Origin: DATHYU01 sp033722675 | GTDB lineage: Bacteria; Actinomycetota; Acidimicrobiia; Spongiisociales; UBA11373 | Assembly (NCBI GenBank): GCA_033722675.1 | Contig: JAWVYO010000147.1 | Location: forward strand, 1 to 5,051 | Reading direction: 5' to 3' | Length of the DNA: 5,051 bases | Shown here: positions 1-4,861 of the stretch, one piece after another | Layout: every line of letters begins with the position of its first letter | Position numbering within the stretch: position 1 is the stretch's first letter | Notes under the pieces: generated by a model | Databases searched by the model: none | Told to the model about the DNA's origin: nothing | The model's input: the letters and a program-made list of their open reading frames with translations, nothing else | Translations under genes and position numbers: made by a program

Positions 1-443
1 CCTCCGGATCGCGTTCGGGTGAGGACGTCGCCGTGGCCCGGGCGGCGGGGGGGGGGGGGGCCCCGCGCCCCGCCCCGCGCCCCCCCGGCCCCCCCCGCGG
101 CCGCCCCAGGGTGGGGGCGGCCCCCGCGAGCCCCGGGGGGGGGGGGGGGGCCTTGGGCCGCGCGCCCCCCCGGCCCACGACGGGACCGCTCGGCGTTCCG
201 CACGATGTTGCGGGCGACCCCGTAGAGCCAGGGGAGGGTGTCGGGCTCCGCGGGGACCGTGCCGAGCCGGCGCCAGGCGACGGCGAACACGTCGGCCGCC
301 GCCTCCTGGCCGTCCGCCCGCCCGAGCCGCCGGACTGCGTACGCCGCCACCGGCGGGTAGTGCGCGGCGAAGAGCGAGCGGAATCGCTCGTCTGCGGGCG
401 CGGCGCTGTCCGGGCGGCCGAGCGGTGTCGTCACGGTCCTCAC
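1..443 (-). CDS. ECF-family RNA polymerase sigma factor, N-terminal part (runs off left edge)
   Basis: Reading leftward from GTG 443 gives about 90 clean residues that match the sigma-70 region 2 of extracytoplasmic-function sigma factors. Region 2.1 is at residues 21-40 (FRSLFAAHYPPVAAYAVRRL), region 2.2 at about 48-60 (AAADVFAVAWRRL), and the promoter-melting region 2.3/2.4 begins at about 70-89 (LPWLYGVARNIVRNAERSRR). Such proteins bind core RNA polymerase and direct it to a small regulon. Region 4 is not visible. After residue 90 the frame stays open to the left edge, but it passes through a G/C homopolymer block (about 44-172) whose translation is only Gly, Pro and Arg, so the frame there cannot be trusted. 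The start could be GTG 443 or the in-frame GTG 434; neither has a well-spaced Shine-Dalgarno site. The ATG at 453-451 is out of frame. It is divergent from the ATPase gene at 499. Identity as an ECF sigma is firm; subgroup and regulon are not determined. Confidence 0.85.
   Translation of the reverse strand, partial: MRTVTTPLGRPDSAAPADERFRSLFAAHYPPVAAYAVRRLGRADGQEAAADVFAVAWRRLGTVPAEPDTLPWLYGVARNIVRNAERSRRGPGGRAAQGPPPPPGARGGRPHPGAAAGGAGGARGGARGPPPPRRPGHGDVLTRTRSG
44..172. other. Abnormal G/C homopolymer block inside the sigma factor gene
   Basis: This stretch is almost purely G and C, with a run of 14 G at 47-60, 16 G at 135-150, and C runs of 7 to 8 at 80-86 and 89-96. It also contains a perfect 9-bp inverted repeat, GGCCGCCCC at 99-107 and GGGGCGGCC at 114-122, with a 6-nt loop. 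Nothing else in the window resembles it, and the sigma factor sequence to its right is ordinary. Either it is a low-quality consensus (poly-G type sequencing error at a contig end) or a true GC-rich fold-back that is hard to sequence. The first is more likely, because a conserved part of a sigma factor should lie here. Confidence 0.75.
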
Positions 444-498
444 ACTGTCTCATGTCCGGATGACACCGACGGGTTACGCCGGGTCGTAGGATCCGGCC
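444..498. promoter_or_regulatory. Divergent intergenic region with imperfect inverted repeat
   Basis: This 55-bp spacer must carry the promoters of both the leftward sigma factor gene and the rightward ATPase gene. It contains an imperfect dyad: TGTCTCATG at 446-454, the palindrome TCCGGA at 455-460, then TGACA at 461-465. That could be an operator or part of a promoter. TAGGAT at 487-492 fits the actinobacterial -10 pattern TANNNT and ends 6 nt before the ATG at 499, which would suit a leaderless transcript. The same bases also include AGGA (488-491), 7 nt before the ATG, so they could instead be a ribosome binding site. ATGACA (460-465) resembles a -35 box but lies 21 nt from TAGGAT, which is too far for a standard promoter. 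All assignments here are inference. Confidence 0.35.
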
Positions 499-891
499 AT
501 GGAGCGGGTCGATCTCGACAGTGTGGTGATCGCCTCCACCGCACCGTTCATGACCCGCACCGGCCCCCGCATCGACGGCTCGGGGATCGAACCGGCTGCC
601 GTCGATGGCGACGCCGCCGACCTGGGCCGCCTCGTCGCCGGGCTCGTCGACAACGCGGTCCGCCACGCCGCCACCCGGGTCCTCGTCGGATGCTTCCCGA
701 CGGAAGGCGGGGTGCGGCTCACCGTGTGTGACGACGGGCCGGGCATCGCCGACGCCGGCGCCGTCTTCGGGCTCGGGACCGGGCTCACCGAGATCCGCCG
801 CATCGCCGAGATCCATCGCGGCACCGTCGCCATCGAACCCTCGGCGGTGGGTGCCCGCCTCGTCGTCGACCTGCCAAGATCGTCGGCATGA
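499..891 (+). CDS. Histidine-kinase-type ATPase domain protein lacking sensor and dimerization domains
   Basis: The 130-residue product is essentially the catalytic ATP-binding (HATPase_c, GHKL fold) end of a sensor histidine kinase. The N box is LVDNAVRHA at residues 49-57, with the Mg-binding Asn at 52. The G1 box is DDGPGI at 78-83 and the G2 region GLGTGL at 91-96, followed by the usual RRIAEIHRGTVAIE stretch and a C-terminal LVVDLP strand. Residues 2-40 (ERVDLDSVV... VDGDAADL) match the segment that in full kinases directly follows the phospho-acceptor helix hairpin. The HAMP, membrane and His-containing domains are absent. An in-frame TAG at 487-489 rules out extension upstream, and AGGA at 488-491 could serve the ATG. 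The stop overlaps the next gene by ATGA. It may be a truncated kinase remnant, or a working stand-alone ATPase that partners another protein, such as an anti-sigma-like kinase. The nucleotide-binding residues look intact. Domain call is strong; function is open. Confidence 0.8.
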   Translation: MERVDLDSVVIASTAPFMTRTGPRIDGSGIEPAAVDGDAADLGRLVAGLVDNAVRHAATRVLVGCFPTEGGVRLTVCDDGPGIADAGAVFGLGTGLTEIRRIAEIHRGTVAIEPSAVGARLVVDLPRSSA

Positions 892-1433
892 CGATCCATC
901 AGCTGACCGTGTCCCTGCTCGAGGTGGAGCCCGCGGTGTGGCGCCGGATAGAGGTGGACTCCGACACCGATCTCGGGACCTTCGCGTGGCTGCTCAATCA
1001 GGCGATGGGCTGGGAGTTCACGCACCTCCATTTCTTCGAGGTGGACGGCCGTGCCTACGGGCCGGGCGCCGAGGACGCGCCCGACGACGAGTTGGACGAG
1101 GCGTCCGTCACGGTGGCCGACGTGCTCCCGTCGATGGGCTCGGCGCTCACGTGGGTCTACGACCTCGGCGACCGCTGGGAGCACGACGTGGTCGTGGAGG
1201 ACGTCCTCGAACCCGAGGACGGTGCTTCCTATCCCCGGTGCATCGACGGCGCCCGGGCCTGTCCGCCCGAGGACGCCGGCGGTCCCCACGGATACGAGAC
1301 GCTGCTCGAGGCCATCGAGGATCCCGACGATCCCGAGGCGGAGGAGCTCCGGGAGTGGCTCGGGGACGACTTCGACCCGGAGCACTTCGACGCCGCGCGA
1401 CGGACGGCGGCCATGCAGACGTCCCGGGACTGA
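888..1433 (+). CDS. Plasmid pRiA4b ORF-3 family protein
   Basis: The 181-residue product matches the pRiA4b ORF-3-like family (Pfam PF07929) along its whole length. It opens with a strand-rich IHQLTVSLLEVEPAVWRRIEV (residues 3-23). It then has the helix ending AMGWEFTHLHFFEV (39-52), with His 46 and His 48. The core motifs are YDLGDRWEH (91-99), YPRC (115-118), ACPPEDAGGPHGY (124-136) and a C-terminal EWLGDDFDPEHFD (156-168). Conserved His, Cys and acidic residues suggest metal or nucleic-acid binding, but the biochemical role of the family is not established to my knowledge. Members occur on plasmids, as passengers near insertion sequences, and widely on chromosomes. The ATG overlaps the stop of the preceding ATPase gene in an ATGA, and no clear ribosome binding site is seen, so translation is probably coupled. 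Its stop lies 4 bp from that of the convergent gene. The length is normal for the family and no truncation is seen. Confidence 0.92.
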   Translation: MTIHQLTVSLLEVEPAVWRRIEVDSDTDLGTFAWLLNQAMGWEFTHLHFFEVDGRAYGPGAEDAPDDELDEASVTVADVLPSMGSALTWVYDLGDRWEHDVVVEDVLEPEDGASYPRCIDGARACPPEDAGGPHGYETLLEAIEDPDDPEAEELREWLGDDFDPEHFDAARRTAAMQTSRD

Positions 1434-1437
1434 CCGG

Positions 1438-1899
1438 CTACGTCCGTCCCAGCTCCGCGCTGAGCCGCGCCTCGAGGTCCTCGAGGTGGACGCGCACCTC
1501 GTCGAGCGACGCCGTGATCGTCTCGAAGGAGCCGCCGTCGGGCCGCGGGATCGCGGCGAGGTCCGGGAAGCCGTCGACGTCGGCCATGATCCGGGCGGCC
1601 TCGCCCAGCTCGGCGAGCGTGCGGCTCAGGGTGCGTTCGGCGATCTCGGCGATGCGCCTCCCGTCGACGCCCTCCAGCATCGGCGGACCCGCCCCGGCGA
1701 TCATCCGGGGCAGCGCCGCCACCGCTTCGGAGAGCTCCTCCTGGCGGTCCCGGACGAGGGCGACCACCCGGACGATGACGTCTCGGTGCTCCCAGACGAG
1801 GTCGGCCATTTCCTCGACGCCCTCGCCGATGGCGTCGGCGACGTCCTGCACGGTCTGGCGGTCGAGGTCGTCGAGCGTCTCGATGAGCTCGTCGAGCAC
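1438..1899 (-). CDS. Hypothetical small helical acidic protein
   Basis: I do not recognise this family. Started from GTG 1899, the product is 153 residues, rich in Glu, Asp, Ala, Leu and Val. It appears almost wholly helical: residues 3-63 form a long amphipathic stretch (for example AIGEGVEEMADLVWEHRDVI at 23-42 and a following RDRQEELSEAVAAL). Residues 77-106 form another helix (IAEIAERTLSRTLAELGEAA at 83-102). A short loop PDLAAIPRPDGG (112-123) precedes a closing helix with heptad-like Leu and Val spacing (132-150). No membrane segment or signal peptide is seen. An ATG at 2001 would add 34 residues rich in Ser, Arg and Thr that merely overlap the ribonuclease gene. GTG 1899 has AAGGA 4 nt upstream and lies 31 bp after the ribonuclease stop, so I prefer it. 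It is probably the second gene of an operon with the ribonuclease. A coiled-coil or partner-binding role is only a guess. Confidence 0.65.
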   Translation of the reverse strand: MLDELIETLDDLDRQTVQDVADAIGEGVEEMADLVWEHRDVIVRVVALVRDRQEELSEAVAALPRMIAGAGPPMLEGVDGRRIAEIAERTLSRTLAELGEAARIMADVDGFPDLAAIPRPDGGSFETITASLDEVRVHLEDLEARLSAELGRT

Positions 1900-1930
1900 G
1901 ATGTCCTTCGGGTCGGCGCTCCCGACAACG

Positions 1931-3337
1931 CTAGGCGATCGAGAAGTGGACCCTGCGGGCGTCGGGGTCGACCTCGTCGAGGAGGACCTCCACCTCCTCA
2001 CCCAGGCCGAGGTTCCCGGCGGGGAGGCGGGCGATGACGGCGGGGTCGCGCAGCTGGACCCGGGCCCGATCGCCGTCGACGTCGGTGACCACGGCCCGGA
2101 ACCGCTCGCCCACGCGGGAGCGCAGCGCCATCGCCTCCACGTAGTCGACGTAGGCGCGTTCGAGGTTCCCGGCCTGTGATCGGGTCCGGTTCATGATCCG
2201 CGGGAGGCCGTCGAGGGCTTCGGTCGCCCAGGCTGGGGGAGCCTCGCCGGCGCAGTGGGCGAGGAGGACCTCGTTGGCGAAGCGGTCGGCGAGGCGCCGC
2301 AGCGGCGCCGTCACGTGGGCGTAGTGGGCGGCGACGGCGGAGTGGCGGGCGTCGTCGGAGGGTGATCCGTCGAAGGCCTCGTACCCGGCGCCCCGCAACA
2401 GGCGCACGGCCTGGCCGAGGAGGGCGGCCTCGGCAGCCGTGTCGGGATGGAGGCGGCGGATCCGTTCGGCGTAGCCGGTGTCCTCGGCCCACTCGATGCC
2501 GAGGGCGTCGGCGGTGCGCCGCAGGGTGTCGACGGTGCCGGGCTCGGGGTCGGGGAGGGTGCGGAGGATCCCGACGCCGGCCTCGATCATGAGGTCGGCC
2601 GCGGCCATCCCGGTGAGCAGCGAGACCTGGGCGTTCCACCGTTCGACGGGGAGCGTCCGTTCGTAGACGACGGCGTAGCGGCCGTCGCCGGTGGGCACCA
2701 CCTCCTGGTCGGGCAGGTTCAGGTGGACACCGCCCCGCTCGGCCTCGAGGGCGATGCGCCGCTCGCCGATCTCTCGCAGCAGTCCGAGCCCGTCGCCCGC
2801 GTCGATCTCGTCCTGGGCCTGGCGGTAGGTGAGCTGGCGGCGTACCCGGACGAGGGCGCGGCGGATCTCCGCGGTCTCCAGGCGCCCGTCGCCGCCGAGG
2901 TCGACGGTCCACAGCAGCGCCGGACGGTCCTTCCCGGCGAGCAGGCTGGCGGCCCCCTCGGAGATGGCCGCGGGGTAGAGGGGTGTGCGTCCGTCGGGGT
3001 GATAGCGGGTGACGCCCCGCTCCCGGGCCTCGAGGTCGACGGGTCCGCCGGGCGGCACGAAGGGCGCGACGTCGGCGATGGCGTAGAAGACCCGGTACCC
3101 CTCGCCGCGGGGTTCGGCGGCGTAGGCCTGGTCGAGGTCGGCCGACCCCGGCGGGTCGATGGCGACGAGGTCGAGATCCCGGCGATCGATGCGCTCGTGG
3201 TCCTCGGGAACGGTGGTCTGCGCTGCCGCCAGCACCTCGTCGGGGAAGGACTCGGGCACGTCGAACTGCTCGCGGATCCGTTCGAACCCGGCGAGGAACT
3301 CGAGATCCGGCGGGACGTGGACGGTCTGATGCGGCAC
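1931..3337 (-). CDS. RNB-domain ribonuclease (short RNase II/R family, actinobacterial type)
   Basis: The 468-residue protein carries an RNB catalytic domain, expected to be a Mg-dependent 3'-to-5' exoribonuclease acting on single-stranded RNA in the cytoplasm. The metal-binding motif is at residues 58-71 (VAIDPPGSADLDQA), giving Asp 61, 67 and 69, which align with E. coli RNase II Asp 201, 207 and 209. The fourth acidic position is Gln 70 instead of Asp. Other family marks are YRVFYAIADVAPFV (81-94), YP..ISEG.ASLL (121-133), GGVHLNLPDQE (202-212) and HVTAPLRRLADRFANEVLLA (341-360), the counterpart of the HxTSPIRRYAD segment. Residues about 408-467 look like a small S1/OB-type RNA-binding tail. 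It lacks the N-terminal cold-shock domains of RNase II and RNase R (644 and 813 residues in E. coli). It starts at GTG 3337, with AGGG (3349-3346) 8 nt upstream. It is followed at 31 bp by the small helical gene. RNB identity is firm; substrate preference is unknown. Confidence 0.93.
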   Translation of the reverse strand: MPHQTVHVPPDLEFLAGFERIREQFDVPESFPDEVLAAAQTTVPEDHERIDRRDLDLVAIDPPGSADLDQAYAAEPRGEGYRVFYAIADVAPFVPPGGPVDLEARERGVTRYHPDGRTPLYPAAISEGAASLLAGKDRPALLWTVDLGGDGRLETAEIRRALVRVRRQLTYRQAQDEIDAGDGLGLLREIGERRIALEAERGGVHLNLPDQEVVPTGDGRYAVVYERTLPVERWNAQVSLLTGMAAADLMIEAGVGILRTLPDPEPGTVDTLRRTADALGIEWAEDTGYAERIRRLHPDTAAEAALLGQAVRLLRGAGYEAFDGSPSDDARHSAVAAHYAHVTAPLRRLADRFANEVLLAHCAGEAPPAWATEALDGLPRIMNRTRSQAGNLERAYVDYVEAMALRSRVGERFRAVVTDVDGDRARVQLRDPAVIARLPAGNLGLGEEVEVLLDEVDPDARRVHFSIA

Positions 3338-3388
3338 GTCGGGGACCCTACGGGGTGGGAGGTCTTAGCGCTCGCCCGTGCGACGCGC

Positions 3389-3421
3389 ATCGACCGGCCC
3401 CTCCGGTAGGGGCCGGTCGAT
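3389..3421 (-). terminator. Strong perfect hairpin downstream of the lipoprotein gene, candidate terminator
   Basis: A perfect 13-bp inverted repeat, ATCGACCGGCCCC at 3389-3401 and GGGGCCGGTCGAT at 3409-3421, encloses a 7-nt loop (TCCGGTA). It begins 15 bp after the lipoprotein stop at 3437 and lies before the ribonuclease start at 3337, so it is placed to end the lipoprotein transcript. No run of U follows it on the minus strand, so it is not a classic intrinsic terminator. Hairpins without U tracts are often seen at operon ends in high-GC actinobacteria. An operator is an alternative. Confidence 0.65.
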
Positions 3422-3436
3422 TGGTTCGGGTGTTCG

Positions 3437-4777
3437 TCAGCTCCAGTCGGGGAACTTCAGCCGCGACCCGCTCAACTGGGTGACCTGGGTCCGATTCGAG
3501 CCGTCGTCGTCGATCACGAACAGGTTGTGATCCCCGTAGATCCCCGGATGGGAGATGAACGCGATGCGGGTGCCGTCCGGCGAGAACGTGGGCCACACCT
3601 CGTTGGTGTTCGGGGTGTTGGTCAGCCGGGTCAGCGTGTCCGAGGCCGGGTCGTAGAGGAACAGGTCGTAGAGCGCGTTGTCGGTGTCGTTGTACGCGAA
3701 GACCACCCGATTGGTGCCCGTATGGACGTCGGGGTGCACATGCTGTCCGGCGGACTTCCCGAGGAGCGTGAAGCCCCAGGGGACGATGTTGCCGTTGGCG
3801 GGATTCATCGCGTTGATCGACCAATCGGGGTCGGTCTCGGCGGTGTAGAGAACCGCCTCGGGATAGGGCCCGATCGGGCCGCCCGACCATGCCGGATTGT
3901 GGCCCGTTCGCGTGGTCGTGCTGACGTTGCCGGACTCCACCCCGTAGAACGACAGCTTGTAATCCAGATCCAGGAACACGAGCTGCTTCCCGTCGGGCGA
4001 CCACTCGAGGTCGCTGTTCTCCGCGTCGTCGGTCAGCTTCTGGGTGGAGCTGCCGTCCGGCGCGGCGAGGTAGATGCCGTTCTCGACCGAGGCGTCGTCG
4101 TCCATCTGATACGCGAAGGTGAGGCGACTCGGTGCCCACGCCGGGCCCGTGGCGTCGTCGAGAACCTTCACGTGGTTGGAACCGTCGGCGTCGATCGACC
4201 AGAGCTCCGTGTCGGCTCCGCCCCGCACGTAGAGGATGCGGTCGTCGGGTGCGGGCAGCGTCAGATCGAGGCCCGGCAGGTTGTCGAAGATGCTGGTGTC
4301 GAGGGTCGTCGTCGTGATCAGGTTGCCGGGGATCGTCGTCGTGACGACGTTGCCCAGCGTTGTCGTGGTGGTCGTCGACGAGGTCGTGGTGGTGGTGCTC
4401 GACGTGGTCGTCGTACTGGAACTCGTCGTCGTCGAACTCGACGTGGTGGTGCTCGACGACGTCGTGGAGCTGCTCGTGGTGGAACTGCTCGACGTGGTGC
4501 TGCTGCTCGACGTGGTACTGCTCGAGGACGTGGTGCTGCTGTCGGCGGCGGTCGTGGCGTCGGTGGTCGTCGTCGATGGGTCCTCGGTGGTGGTGGAGGA
4601 GGGGTCTTCGGTGGTGGTCGTGCCGTCGTCCGTCGTGGTGGTGGCGTCGGCGGTGGTGGACGTGGTTGTCGCCTGGGCCGTCGTGTCGGTGTCTCCCGCC
4701 GTGCCCGTGTCGTCTCCGCAGGCGGCGGCGACGAGGGTCAGTGCGGCGAGGAGCGCGATGATCCTTCTGAAGCGCAT
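3437..4777 (-). CDS. Secreted lipoprotein with Ser/Thr-rich linker and TolB/PD40-like beta-propeller
   Basis: With the ATG at 4777 the product has 446 residues. Residues 1-20 form a lipoprotein signal: MRFRR, a hydrophobic core, then LVAAAC with the lipid-acceptor Cys 20. Residues 21-75 are Thr/Asp-rich, and 80-140 are almost only Ser and Thr. Residues 175-446 form a WD40/PD40 beta-propeller of the TolB type, with repeated blades: RILYVRGGADTELWSIDADGSN (split at 180-201), LEWSPDGKQLVFLD (257-270), RVVFAYNDTDNALYDLFLYD (357-376), PTFSPDGTRIAFIS (396-409) and NLFVIDDDGSN (418-428). It is likely anchored outside the cytoplasmic membrane, with the propeller held away on the flexible tether, perhaps for protein or glycan binding. 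The start is ambiguous: a strong GGAGG (4800-4796) lies 18 nt before ATG 4777, too far, but only 3 nt before the in-frame GTG 4792, too near. Both leave the signal peptide intact. Ligand unknown. Confidence 0.9.
   Translation of the reverse strand: MRFRRIIALLAALTLVAAACGDDTGTAGDTDTTAQATTTSTTADATTTTDDGTTTTEDPSSTTTEDPSTTTTDATTAADSSTTSSSSTTSSSSTTSSSSTTSSSTTSSSTTTSSSTTTSSSTTTTSSTTTTTSSTTTTTTLGNVVTTTIPGNLITTTTLDTSIFDNLPGLDLTLPAPDDRILYVRGGADTELWSIDADGSNHVKVLDDATGPAWAPSRLTFAYQMDDDASVENGIYLAAPDGSSTQKLTDDAENSDLEWSPDGKQLVFLDLDYKLSFYGVESGNVSTTTRTGHNPAWSGGPIGPYPEAVLYTAETDPDWSINAMNPANGNIVPWGFTLLGKSAGQHVHPDVHTGTNRVVFAYNDTDNALYDLFLYDPASDTLTRLTNTPNTNEVWPTFSPDGTRIAFISHPGIYGDHNLFVIDDDGSNRTQVTQLSGSRLKFPDWS
4358..4540 (-). 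repeat. Graded Ser/Thr codon repeat encoding the lipoprotein tether
   Basis: These bases encode lipoprotein residues 80-140, made only of Ser and Thr. The pattern shifts in order: blocks of two Thr with four Ser (three times), two Thr with three Ser, three Thr with three Ser, then four and five Thr with two Ser, ending in six Thr. At the DNA level the 11-mer CTCGACGTGGT recurs exactly at 4398, 4437, 4488 and 4506 (plus-strand starts). The repeated codons make this tract prone to slippage, so its length may vary among strains. The opposite strand reads as a Val/Leu-rich open frame, which is a by-product of the repeat. Confidence 0.85.
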
Positions 4778-4861
4778 CCTGACTGGACGCACTCTCCTCC
4801 CTGGTTGGTGCCTCTCACGCGCGATACCCGCTGCGTTCGTGAGCAAACGACGCGGGGACCC
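4778..4861 (-). promoter_or_regulatory. Intergenic region upstream of the lipoprotein gene, with ribosome binding site and inverted repeats
   Basis: This 84-bp spacer separates the cyclase stop from the lipoprotein start. On the minus strand it carries a near-ideal ribosome binding site, AGGGAGGAG (4802-4794). It also contains a 6-bp inverted repeat, CTCACG at 4814-4819 and CGTGAG at 4838-4843, with 18 nt between the arms, which could be an operator. An imperfect hairpin (4828-4837 with 4846-4855, two 4-bp stems flanking a 2-nt internal mismatch) follows the cyclase stop closely and might be a weak terminator. It has no U tract. I cannot assign a -35/-10 pair with confidence, so the lipoprotein may be expressed from its own promoter here or by read-through from the cyclase gene. 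Confidence 0.35.

Noticed and set aside
451..453. ATG on the minus strand as start of the sigma factor
   Set aside because: It is out of frame with the conserved region 2 residues; the in-frame starts are GTG 443 or 434.
474..1385. Minus-strand open frame opposite the ATPase and pRiA4b genes
   Set aside because: Both plus-strand genes have clear family motifs. This frame shows none and is their antisense shadow.
888..1433. pRiA4b ORF-3 gene as evidence of an insertion sequence or plasmid
   Set aside because: The family name comes from a plasmid, but no transposase, terminal inverted repeats, target duplications or plasmid genes are seen here, and base composition matches the neighbours.
605..2179. 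Long open frame on the plus strand, 524 codons
   Set aside because: It crosses three recognised genes in other frames, and its product is Arg/Ser/Pro-rich without any family match. It is a by-product of high GC content.
2447..3409. Plus-strand open frame of 320 codons opposite the RNB gene
   Set aside because: Antisense to a gene with conserved catalytic motifs. The Gly/Val-rich product matches nothing I know.
4358..4540. Short repeats as a CRISPR or regulatory repeat array
   Set aside because: There are no unique spacers of regular length; the repeats are in frame and encode Ser/Thr within the lipoprotein.
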